Source: Pseudomonadota bacterium
GTDB lineage: Bacteria; Pseudomonadota; Gammaproteobacteria; Acidiferrobacterales; Acidiferrobacteraceae
Direction: 5' to 3'
Length of the DNA stretch: 50,281 bases
Assembly: GCA_021784755.1 (NCBI GenBank)
Contig: JAJYHM010000026.1
Coordinates: 1 to 50,281 of the forward strand
Under the pieces are notes generated by a model. That model was not told where the DNA came from. It ran no database searches and was given only the letters and a program-made list of their open reading frames with translations. This document shows, piece by piece, positions 17,689 through 25,326 of the stretch (within the stretch, counting starts at the first letter, position 1; each line of letters starts with the position of its first letter). Position numbers and translations under genes: made by a program.

Positions 17689-19044
17689 ATGAAGGGTTCG
17701 GCGGCGATGCGCCCCGCACCTCGAGGGATTGACGACCTTCTGCGTGTCCATGATGCCTTCCCAGAGCGCTACCCGCATTTTTTGGCAAGCGGCAGGGATG
17801 CGGGCTGGGGCTTCGACATCTTATTTGCGCACCCGCGGGATCCCATCGTGCTGCGCGCCGGGTCAAACGAGGCGCAATCTGTGCGGTTCTTTTCGGCACT
17901 CGACGCCTGCTCGGCTGAGGCGCGCGTAGGCGAATTGCCGTTCACGGGGTTACCGTTCCTTTTCGGGCACTTCCTGTATCTGAGTTATGAACTGATAGGG
18001 GTCCTGGAGAGCCGCCTGGCACTTACCGCGCCCGCCGATGTTCCGCTCGCGTGGCTCCAGGGCTTCGATGGCGCGATCATCAAAGATTGGCGGTCGGGTG
18101 CCGTCACCATCACAGGAAGGGATGTGTCGGTGGTCCAGGGGATCGAGAAGGATCTTCGTAGCATGCCCGATCCGGGACCTTGGCCGAGCGTGGCCATGGA
18201 GTGCGTGGAGCACGACCCCCTAGAGGCGTATAGGGATGGTGTGCGTGACATCCACGGTTACATTCTGGCCGGGGATATCTTCCAAGCCAATTTATCCCGA
18301 TCCTATCGTGGCCACTTGGCGTCCGAGACGCGCGCGGCGACGCTCTTCGAAAGCCTGCGCCGACATAACCCCGCACCGTTTTCGGCCATCGCACGGCTGG
18401 GCGAGACCCTGATCGTGAGCGCCTCCCCCGAGAGACTGCTGCGATGCCGTGGGCGCGTGGTCATGACGCAGCCGATTGCCGGCACGAGGGCGCGGTTACG
18501 CGATACGCTCGAAGATGAACGCGCGCGGCAAGATCTACTTCGGGACCCCAAGGAACGCGCGGAACACCTCATGCTTGTCGATCTCGAGCGAAACGACTTA
18601 GGCAGGGTCTGTGTCCCGGGCAGCGTTCGCGTGTCCGACCTCATGCGGATCGAAAGCTATGCGACCGTCCATCATCTCGTTTCGGATGTCCTGGGTACGC
18701 TGCGAACGGAGGTGACGTTATCGGACGTCATCAAGGCCCTGTTCCCAGGAGGCTCCATTACCGGATGCCCCAAAATTCGGTGCATTGAGATCCTGGGGCT
18801 TAGTGAACAGGGCAGTCGTGGTGCTTATACGGGGAGTCTCGGCTACATCAACGAACGCGGCGACATGGACCTCAATATCCTGATCCGCACCCTGGTCGTG
18901 CGCGGACGCGAGATCGGATTCCGGGTGGGAGCAGGGATCGTAGCGGACTCCGACCCGACACGCGAACTGCGCGAGACCGAGGCCAAGGCGGCTGGCCTCT
19001 TGCGCGCCTTGGGGTGCGCCCCTGGCGGGGAGCGTGCCCCATGA
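17689..19044 (+). CDS. pabB: Aminodeoxychorismate synthase component I (PabB)
   Basis: Chorismate-utilising enzyme that makes 4-amino-4-deoxychorismate for folate. 451 residues: an N-terminal TrpE/PabB domain and a C-terminal chorismate-binding domain with KERAEHLMLVDLERNDLGRV and PGGSITGCPKIR, the latter diagnostic of PabB rather than TrpE. The segment that holds the nucleophilic lysine in E. coli PabB (PIKGT) reads PIAGT here (Ala264), as in TrpE. Starts at ATG 17689; ATG 17707, with AAGGG upstream, is an alternative. It is five bases after fabF and sits where many gammaproteobacteria go straight to pabC. No pabA is in the window. Confidence 0.88.
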   Translation: MKGSAAMRPAPRGIDDLLRVHDAFPERYPHFLASGRDAGWGFDILFAHPRDPIVLRAGSNEAQSVRFFSALDACSAEARVGELPFTGLPFLFGHFLYLSYELIGVLESRLALTAPADVPLAWLQGFDGAIIKDWRSGAVTITGRDVSVVQGIEKDLRSMPDPGPWPSVAMECVEHDPLEAYRDGVRDIHGYILAGDIFQANLSRSYRGHLASETRAATLFESLRRHNPAPFSAIARLGETLIVSASPERLLRCRGRVVMTQPIAGTRARLRDTLEDERARQDLLRDPKERAEHLMLVDLERNDLGRVCVPGSVRVSDLMRIESYATVHHLVSDVLGTLRTEVTLSDVIKALFPGGSITGCPKIRCIEILGLSEQGSRGAYTGSLGYINERGDMDLNILIRTLVVRGREIGFRVGAGIVADSDPTRELRETEAKAAGLLRALGCAPGGERAP

Positions 19045-19187
19045 CGGCGCCGTCTTTCTATCGACGGGCATCCGCGCGCCCTGAGAAGGGCCCCCAGCTG
19101 CGTACTAGGGGCGCAGGACGGCTAGGCTCGCTTTTCCGGCCATCGACGGGGGCGAGGCCCCTACGACGGCCCGTCAGGACGTCATGA
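19041..19187 (+). CDS. Possible 48-residue ORF bridging pabB and pabC by ATGA overlaps
   Basis: ATG at 19041 shares ATGA with the pabB stop, and the TGA at 19185-19187 shares ATGA with the pabC start at 19184, so it fills the 139-base gap exactly. The product is arginine-rich (starts MTAPSFYRRASARPEK) and matches no family I know. It may be a translational-coupling element rather than a functional protein. A chance frame in GC-rich DNA is possible. Confidence 0.3.
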   Translation: MTAPSFYRRASARPEKGPQLRTRGAGRLGSLFRPSTGARPLRRPVRTS

Positions 19188-20005
19188 AACCCCTGCGCAG
19201 CCTCATCAATGGACGAGCTGAGGCGGAGCTCTCCGTCACGAGCCGCCTGCAATATGGCGACGGCCTATTCGAAACCGTGGCCGTTCAGGATGGCCGGCTG
19301 CTGCTCTGGCCCGAGCACGGCCGCAGGCTTGCCGCAAGCAGCGCACGCCTGGGGCTGGATCCGGTCGATCCCATGGCGCTCAAGACGGAAGCCGAAAGCT
19401 TGGCGGCAGGCGTCGGGCTCGCTATCCTAAAAGTCGTCTTGGTCCGTGGCGCGGTCGGGCGCGGTTATCGGCCGGAGGCCGCACCGACCGATCGCGTCCT
19501 GACCCTCTGGCCGTGGCCATCCGGATCTCGGTTCAAGAAGCGGGCGCCGGTCTTCTGGTGTGAGACACGGCTTGCGAGACAACCGCTGCTCGCAGGAATG
19601 AAACACTTAAATCGGCTCGAGCAGGTCCTTGCGCAAAGGGAGTTCGCGGACCCCTATTGGGAAGGCTTGATGCGCGATACGCAAGACTGGGTCATAGAAG
19701 GGACCATGACAAATCTGTTTGCGGTCGAGCGGGGCGCTCTCACGACGCCAATCCTGGATCAGGCGGGGGTAGTGGGGGTGATGCGCGAGCGTGTCATCGT
19801 GCGCGCCCGCGAACTGGGGATAGGTGTGCATTTTGATCGGCTCACGAAAGACAGGGTCATGGAAGCCGACGAGGTGTTTTTGTGCAACTCCGTGATTGGT
19901 GTGCGGCCCGCCCTCGACCTCGGAAGGGGCCCGCGTCGACCGGGTCCCATTACGGCCATGATTGAAGAGGCGTTGCGAGGAGGCGGGGATGCGGTCGTTC
20001 TTTAG
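19184..20005 (+). CDS. pabC: Aminodeoxychorismate lyase (PabC)
   Basis: PLP enzyme of fold type IV that cleaves 4-amino-4-deoxychorismate to p-aminobenzoate and pyruvate. 273 residues. The PLP lysine is in GMKHLNRLEQVLA, and EGTMTNLFAVE and VFLCNSVIGVRP are characteristic. The start at 19184 opens MKPLRSLINGRAEAEL. mltG starts inside its last 17 bases. Branched-chain aminotransferase is excluded by length and by the neighbours pabB and mltG. Confidence 0.92.
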   Translation: MKPLRSLINGRAEAELSVTSRLQYGDGLFETVAVQDGRLLLWPEHGRRLAASSARLGLDPVDPMALKTEAESLAAGVGLAILKVVLVRGAVGRGYRPEAAPTDRVLTLWPWPSGSRFKKRAPVFWCETRLARQPLLAGMKHLNRLEQVLAQREFADPYWEGLMRDTQDWVIEGTMTNLFAVERGALTTPILDQAGVVGVMRERVIVRARELGIGVHFDRLTKDRVMEADEVFLCNSVIGVRPALDLGRGPRRPGPITAMIEEALRGGGDAVVL

Positions 20006-20999
20006 GGGCATCCTGGGCGCCGTGGCATTCGGCGGCGCGTGCGTAGGCGGGTGGTATTTTCTCGCTGACCGCCCCCTGCATCCGGGGCCCCGGACTTTTC
20101 ACCTCCCCGCCGGGACCACCATGCGGGCATTCGCGGAGATGCTCAAACAGCGCCAAGTGATCGACTCCGCCGATTCCTTTGTGGCGCTCGCCGAGTTGAA
20201 TGGCGAGGGCCACGCTCTGAAAAGCGGCGTCTACCGTTTTCCGGACCCAGCTACCCCCCTTCAAATCCTGCGTATGGTGGTGTCGGGGCAAGTCGTCGAA
20301 TACCCGCTCACACTCGTGCCCGGTTGGACGTTTCACCAGGTTCGGCAGGCCTTGGCGCAAGCACCCCATTTGCGAAACGACATCAAGGGGCTATCCCGCG
20401 CGGCGGTGCGCGCCGCGCTCCATAGGCAAGGCAGTCTCGAGGGTGCGTTCTTCCCTGACACCTACTACTACACGTACGAGGCATCGGCGACGTCCGTGCT
20501 GATACGCGCCCAAAAGCGGCTCCAAGCGCTTATGCGCAAGGATTGGAAAGGGCGCGCTCCTCAACTGCCGATCCACACCCCGGAACAGGCGCTGATCCTG
20601 GCTTCACTCATCCAGAAGGAGACGGCGAAGGCCGGCGAGCGGCGCAAGATCGCTGGGGTCTTTATGAACCGCCTGCGTCTGGGTATGAAGCTTGAGACAG
20701 ATCCCACCGTGATCTTCAGTCTTGGGAAGCGCTATCACGGGGCGCTCACGATCGCCGATCTTGCGTTCCCAAGTCCTTATAATACCTACCTTCATTATGG
20801 GCTGCCGCCGACGCCCATCGGTTTGTGCGGCGCCCGCGCCTTGTACGCGGCGCTCCATCCGGACAAAACGCGCGCCCTCTATTTTGTAGCGACCGGGCGC
20901 GGCGGGCATGTATTCTCTGATACTCTACAGGCACAGGATCAGGAAATCCGCAAATATGAAATCGACAGCACCGGGCGCCCCCCTGTTCGTAAGCCTTGA
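19989..20999 (+). CDS. mltG: Endolytic murein transglycosylase MltG
   Basis: Inner-membrane enzyme that cuts nascent glycan strands and sets their length. 336 residues: one N-terminal membrane segment (about residues 5-24), a LysM-like part and a catalytic YceG domain with Glu211 in LIQKETAKAGE and ETDPTVIF. ATG 19989 has GGAGGCGGGG directly upstream and lies inside the pabC end. The tmk start lies within its last 44 bases. Confidence 0.93.
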   Translation: MRSFFRGILGAVAFGGACVGGWYFLADRPLHPGPRTFHLPAGTTMRAFAEMLKQRQVIDSADSFVALAELNGEGHALKSGVYRFPDPATPLQILRMVVSGQVVEYPLTLVPGWTFHQVRQALAQAPHLRNDIKGLSRAAVRAALHRQGSLEGAFFPDTYYYTYEASATSVLIRAQKRLQALMRKDWKGRAPQLPIHTPEQALILASLIQKETAKAGERRKIAGVFMNRLRLGMKLETDPTVIFSLGKRYHGALTIADLAFPSPYNTYLHYGLPPTPIGLCGARALYAALHPDKTRALYFVATGRGGHVFSDTLQAQDQEIRKYEIDSTGRPPVRKP

Positions 21000-21582
21000 G
21001 GGGCTCGACGGCTCCGGCAAAACGACACAGATCGTCCGAGTCGCTGACTTCTACGAGAAACGTAATCCGAAAGGCGTTGTCGTGACGCGAGAGCCTGGTG
21101 GAACCGAGGTCGGGGAGCGCATTCGCAACATACTGTTGGAGCATGGCTCGCTGCACCCGCAAACTGAGCTCTTGTTGTTGTTTGCGGCGCGCGTTCAGCA
21201 CATTAAGACCGTAGTCGCGCCGGCGCTTGCGCTCGGCAAGACCGTAGTCTGCGACCGTTACCAGGACGCCACTTATGCCTACCAGGGTTATGGTCGCGGC
21301 CTCGGGGTCGAGTTGATTGATGGGCTATCGGACCTGCTGGCGGTCCCTCTGCCTGATCTCACGCTCTATTTCGATGTCCCGGTGAGCGTCGCTCTCGGGC
21401 GGCGCGTCGGTCGGTCGGCCGATCGTATCGAGGCCGAGGGCGAGGCCTTTTTCGAACGCGTGCGAGAAGGGTATCAGGCGCGCGTGCGGGCACAACCCGA
21501 CCGTTTCGTGGTCATTCCAGCCGCCGGGTCTCTGGCCGAAGTCGCCCAGGCCGTGGACACGGCGCTTATGGCCCATCTCTAA
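20956..21582 (+). CDS. tmk: Thymidylate kinase
   Basis: Phosphorylates dTMP to dTDP. 208 residues from ATG 20956. The P-loop GLDGSGKTTQ, the DR(Y/F) motif CDRYQDATYAYQG and the LID region RVGRSADRIE are present. The overlap with mltG (44 bases) is longer than others in the operon, but no later start would leave an intact N-terminal strand before the P-loop. The arginine in the P-loop seen in some human-type enzymes is absent; LID basic residues suggest the E. coli-type catalytic arrangement. Confidence 0.93.
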   Translation: MKSTAPGAPLFVSLEGLDGSGKTTQIVRVADFYEKRNPKGVVVTREPGGTEVGERIRNILLEHGSLHPQTELLLLFAARVQHIKTVVAPALALGKTVVCDRYQDATYAYQGYGRGLGVELIDGLSDLLAVPLPDLTLYFDVPVSVALGRRVGRSADRIEAEGEAFFERVREGYQARVRAQPDRFVVIPAAGSLAEVAQAVDTALMAHL

Positions 21583-21584
21583 CC

Positions 21585-22523
21585 ATGCTCCCCTGGCAAC
21601 GCACGACCTGGGCTGGACTTGCCGACGCAAGCCAGCTCCCGCACGCATTGCTCTTTTGTGGCCCCGCAGGTATAGGGAAACGGCAGTTCGCCGAGCGCCT
21701 GTCGGTCCGGCTCGTCTGCGAGCACGAAACCGCATGCGGCATCTGCCGGGCCTGTCACCTTGCGTCGGGCGGCAATCATCCCGACATTCTGGTTCTGCGA
21801 CGAGAGGAGGGGAAGACCGAGATCACCGTAGACCAGGCGCGCGCCCTCAATGAGTTCCTTGTGCTAACACCCCATCTCGCATCCCGGCGCGTGGCCCTCA
21901 TCGCGGATGCCGATCACCTCAATCGTTCGGCCTCGAACGCGCTCCTAAAGACACTCGAAGAGCCGCCGGCCGGTAATTATCTGCTTTTGGTGAGCGACAG
22001 TCCCGCGCGGCTCATACCTACGATTCGCTCGCGATGTCAGCGCATCGTTTTGCGGCGCCCAACGACGGAGGAGGGGCTGGGCTATCTGAAAGAACGCGCG
22101 ATCCCGGACCCGGATGCAATGCTGGCGTTGACGCATGGTGCAGCACTTCAGGCCGAGGCTTGGCCGCGGGATACACCCGCCCTGGCCGTACGCCTCATGG
22201 CCGACCTCGAGGCGGTCGCCGCGGGAACTCAATCGGCCTTGGATGCCACCGAGGCCTGGCATGCTGTGGACCTGGACATCGCCCTCAGCCTTTTAGTCGA
22301 CATCGCCGCGAATCTCGCGCAATCGGTACTGGCCGGCGCCCCAGCTTCGGCCATGCCAGCCGGGTGGGCGGCCCGCTTGCGCGTCCTGGCGAGTCGGCTA
22401 GACTTAGGGCAGATCTTTCGCCTCTGGGATGGGGCGCTTGAGGCGCGAGAACTGGCAGCCGCGCCGCTGGATCGGCGCCTAGTCTGGGATCGGCTCTTTA
22501 CGCTTGTCGAGGCACGGCTATGA
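21585..22523 (+). CDS. holB: DNA polymerase III delta-prime subunit
   Basis: Part of the sliding-clamp loader. 312 residues with an AAA+ fold: FCGPAGIGKRQFA as the P-loop-like element, the zinc-binding cysteine cluster CGICRACHLASGG and the SRC motif in TIRSRCQR. Starts two bases after tmk; its last four bases (ATGA) overlap pilZ. The P-loop is degenerate, as is usual for delta-prime, which does not bind ATP. Confidence 0.92.
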   Translation: MLPWQRTTWAGLADASQLPHALLFCGPAGIGKRQFAERLSVRLVCEHETACGICRACHLASGGNHPDILVLRREEGKTEITVDQARALNEFLVLTPHLASRRVALIADADHLNRSASNALLKTLEEPPAGNYLLLVSDSPARLIPTIRSRCQRIVLRRPTTEEGLGYLKERAIPDPDAMLALTHGAALQAEAWPRDTPALAVRLMADLEAVAAGTQSALDATEAWHAVDLDIALSLLVDIAANLAQSVLAGAPASAMPAGWAARLRVLASRLDLGQIFRLWDGALEARELAAAPLDRRLVWDRLFTLVEARL

Positions 22524-22909
22524 GCGATATATCGGTTATGGACCCAAACATGCACGATAACAGCAGGGCGCTGGCCCGCCCCGGTGTTCTTTCGCTCGTA
22601 ATCAAAGATCGCAATGCCTTGTATACAGCCTACATGCCTTTTCTTAAAGGGGGCGGCCTCTTCATACCGAGCAACAAGCCCTATAAGCTCGGCGATGAGG
22701 TGTTCATGTTGCTCACCCTCATCGACAGCAAGGAGAAGATCCCGGTGGCGGGGCACGTGGTGTGGATCACACCTCAAAACGCCCCGGGCGGCCACCCTTC
22801 GGGCATCGGTATTCAGTTCAGCGCCAAGGATTCCGAAGTGGCGCGCACCAAGATCGAGACCCTGCTCATAGGCCAATTGCAATCGGACCGGCCGACCCAT
22901 ACCATGTAG
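22520..22909 (+). CDS. pilZ: PilZ domain type IV pilus assembly protein
   Basis: 129 residues; PilZ fold with LVIKDRNALYTAYMPFLKGGGLFIPSN cut here to its ends LVIKDR and GGLFIP, and GIGIQFSAKD. The c-di-GMP-binding RxxxR is not present, as in P. aeruginosa PilZ, which works in type IV pilus biogenesis without binding the nucleotide. The holB-pilZ-tatD order is conserved in gammaproteobacteria. It overlaps holB by ATGA and is two bases ahead of tatD. Confidence 0.9.
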   Translation: MSDISVMDPNMHDNSRALARPGVLSLVIKDRNALYTAYMPFLKGGGLFIPSNKPYKLGDEVFMLLTLIDSKEKIPVAGHVVWITPQNAPGGHPSGIGIQFSAKDSEVARTKIETLLIGQLQSDRPTHTM

Positions 22910-22911
22910 GG

Positions 22912-23685
22912 ATGTCCTTGGTCGATTCGCATTGCCATCTCCATTTCGATCCTCTTCGTGACGATATCGCGGCAGTGCTCGCTCGCGCGCATCAAGGGGG
23001 CGTCTCCCACATGCTCTGCGTGAGCGTAGGCCTTGCGGATCTAGGCCCCATCCAAGAGGTCATGCGGCACGATCCGGGTGTCTTTGGTTCGGTGGGCGTC
23101 CACCCCAATGAGACGGGTGCGGCGACCTCGGTCTTCGATGATCTCGTGCGCCTGAGCGCCCATGATCGCATCGTGGCCATCGGCGAGACGGGCCTCGATT
23201 ATTACCGGCGCGCCGACCTGGATGTGCCGTCTCAACAAGAGCAATTCCGTGAGCACATCGCAGCTGCCCGGAAGGTCCGCAAGCCGCTCATCATCCATAC
23301 CCGCGAAGCCGCGGCTGACACCCTGAGGATCTTGCGTGAGGAGGGGGCGTCGGAGGTGGGCGGGGTCCTGCATTGCTTCACCGAGACAGAAGAGTTCGCA
23401 AAGCAGGTCCTGGACTTGAACTTCTACATCTCATTCTCCGGTATCGTGACTTTCAAGAATGCGCAGGCCTTGCGCGATGTCGCCCGCCTCGTGCCGGAGG
23501 ACCGGCTCTTGATCGAGACCGACGCCCCTTACCTCGCGCCGGTACCGCACCGCGGTAAGCCCAATGAACCCTCTTACGTCGCGCATGTGGCCCACTGCCT
23601 AGGCGATGTCCGCGGGGTTTCCTGGGAAAGGGTGGCGGAGACGACTGAACGCAATTTCTTCGCGCTCTTCCAAGACGCCGCTTGA
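22912..23685 (+). CDS. TatD family metal-dependent hydrolase (YcfH-like)
   Basis: Metal-dependent nuclease-like hydrolase of the TatD family, 257 residues from ATG 22912. Metal ligands are visible in order: HCHLH at the N-terminus, GETGLDYY, IIHTRE, LHCFTE and ETDAPYLAP. The YcfH (tatD-like) assignment comes from its place after pilZ. It ends the plus-strand operon; a hairpin follows four bases after the stop. Confidence 0.92.
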   Translation: MSLVDSHCHLHFDPLRDDIAAVLARAHQGGVSHMLCVSVGLADLGPIQEVMRHDPGVFGSVGVHPNETGAATSVFDDLVRLSAHDRIVAIGETGLDYYRRADLDVPSQQEQFREHIAAARKVRKPLIIHTREAAADTLRILREEGASEVGGVLHCFTETEEFAKQVLDLNFYISFSGIVTFKNAQALRDVARLVPEDRLLIETDAPYLAPVPHRGKPNEPSYVAHVAHCLGDVRGVSWERVAETTERNFFALFQDAA

Positions 23686-23689
23686 GGGT

Positions 23690-23713
23690 GGGCCTCCACA
23701 CCCGTGGAGGCCC
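23690..23713 (+). terminator. Hairpin at the end of the fab-tatD operon
   Basis: Perfect 10-bp inverted repeat (arms 23690-23699 and 23704-23713, loop ACCC) four bases after the tatD stop. It is not followed by a T tract, so it may be Rho-assisted or a 3' end stabiliser rather than a classic intrinsic terminator. Confidence 0.55.
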
Positions 23714-23793
23714 AGAACATTCCCGAATATATCTTATATATCAATAGGTAGTCTATGTATGCTGTGATACTTTCTCAGAGCGCATGAAGACAT

Positions 23794-23819
23794 GCATGCA
23801 ATCCATTGTTATTGCATGC
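23794..23819 (-). repeat. Inverted repeat spanning the stop codon of the DoxX-like gene
   Basis: Nine-base arms (GCATGCAAT and ATTGCATGC) around an eight-base loop. The stop codon of the DoxX-like gene (23809-23811) lies in the loop and right arm. No T run follows on the minus strand. It may protect or end the transcript. Confidence 0.45.
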
Positions 23820-24756
23820 GTTTATGGAGTCTACGCTCGAAGAGATAGGCTACCATCAAGTAGAGATAGACCACCATGTAAATATTAGCAGTCCCGAGCA
23901 TGTCGCCGCGATTGCCGGTGCTTCCGAAGTGGTAGGGGCCACCCCAGCCCTCGGCGGTCGTCCACACCCCGAAGGAATACAAAAACCCAATCGGCAGAAA
24001 CCATTGTTGCCAACGTTTGAGCAGAAGGCTGATCGCCAGGATCGTCTCTATGGCGGCTGCGAAAATACCGAAGGTCAAAGGCCCCGTGAGATGGATCGCC
24101 GAAATCACAAGCCCAATATACGTCACGATCCACGCCGGCTGACCCACCTCCGACTGTTGCAGATAAGTCAGGCTGTGCTCGAAGAAGCCCGGCTGCCATT
24201 TCCAGAAGGCGTCGAAGGCCCACAAGAGACCGAACAGGATACGCACCACTTCGATCCGCCCCGTGTTGACCGCAGGCTCTGACTCCGGCCCAAGCGCAAG
24301 CCTGCGCTCCGAAGGGACTGAGAGCACCGCGAAGAATACGAGCGCATAGACGATCGCCGTGCCCGGGTCCGTGGCGCCTAGCGTATACGGCCCCCCCAAT
24401 CCACCCACCGTAGCCCAGAGAAAGAGGCTGTAAATGATCCCGAGGCGCGCCATGGGTCGCAAGGCGAAACCCGTAAGAAGCGAAGCCGCCAGAAGGCCAT
24501 CCAAGACGACCGTGCCGATCGCCACGTGACGCGGGCCCAATATCGTGACGACGTGTATGACCTCATGGAGGAAGGCCTGTACCGGGTAGGGTTGCCCTTT
24601 GACGCGCGCAACGATGGACCCAAGGAAATGGTCGACGTAGACCTTATTGGCTTCAAGGACGGTATTGATCACCCAGATCACGCCAAAGAAGATACGCAGC
24701 ACCGCAAACGCGAGCTCTTGACCGCCAGTGTACCGGGATGATCGATTTTCAAACAT
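23809..24756 (-). CDS. Internally duplicated DoxX/DoxD-like membrane protein
   Basis: Predicted inner-membrane protein of 315 residues with about eight hydrophobic segments, made of two similar halves. Half one (about residues 15-145) has VLRIFFGVIWV and GGPYTLGATDPGT; half two (about 168-305) has VVRILFGLLWA and GGPYHFGSTGNRG. DoxX/DoxD proteins form the small subunit of thiosulfate:quinone oxidoreductase or act in related redox membrane complexes. No DoxA partner is adjacent, so a TQO role is only a possibility. The ATG at 24756 is chosen because AAGGAG lies about ten bases upstream. The frame is open to 24963 without similarity. Confidence 0.8.
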   Translation of the reverse strand: MFENRSSRYTGGQELAFAVLRIFFGVIWVINTVLEANKVYVDHFLGSIVARVKGQPYPVQAFLHEVIHVVTILGPRHVAIGTVVLDGLLAASLLTGFALRPMARLGIIYSLFLWATVGGLGGPYTLGATDPGTAIVYALVFFAVLSVPSERRLALGPESEPAVNTGRIEVVRILFGLLWAFDAFWKWQPGFFEHSLTYLQQSEVGQPAWIVTYIGLVISAIHLTGPLTFGIFAAAIETILAISLLLKRWQQWFLPIGFLYSFGVWTTAEGWGGPYHFGSTGNRGDMLGTANIYMVVYLYLMVAYLFERRLHKRMQ

Positions 24757-25326
24757 GCAACAAGCTCTCCTTCGATGCGTTTGTCTACGAGACCAGGTCC
24801 CTCTGGGTCCGACTATAGTACAAAGGGGGTGGCCCTGCCCACAGTGGGGCGCCTCACGGTGCGACGGGAGCCGTCCATCGGCCCATCGCTCGCGACGAAT
24901 CCAGATCCAGGCCGTCGCGCAGAAAAGGACCGGCAGGACGACGAATTTGTTCTCCTCCTGCACTCAAAGTAAGTCATCGTAGTCGAGGTGTGCGAACCCC
25001 TCGATGGGCATCGCCCCACCGGACAACCGTGGGCGGTGCGCCACTGTTCGTTCTCAAACAATATATTGAGCAACAGGAAAGGCCAGAATGATCGCCCTGC
25101 GGGCGATAGCGCCGCTCATGGCCCATGGCCGGCATTGCCAGCCGCACATTGTGGGCCGCATGGCCGGTCACCACCCCCTAAACCGCTACGCGGTTACAGG
25201 CGGAGCACCGCGGCGCTTTCTGGTAGACAAGGCCTTTTTCCTTGTTTATTGTGGCTTCGTGCTTCCTGATGCCAAGAAGCTGCGGGGGTTATTAGTGGAT
25301 ACATTTGGCGCCGGCGAAGTCATAAA
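24757..25326. other. Divergent intergenic region upstream of the DoxX-like and SNF2 genes
   Basis: 570 bases separating two divergent genes, so it should hold both promoters; none could be placed with confidence. A plus-strand ORF (25088-25351, 87 codons, AGGAAAGG six bases before its ATG) could be a small gene overlapping the SNF2 start by 25 bases, but its product is unrecognised. A short ACAAGG/CCTTGT hairpin lies near 25230-25250. Confidence 0.35.
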
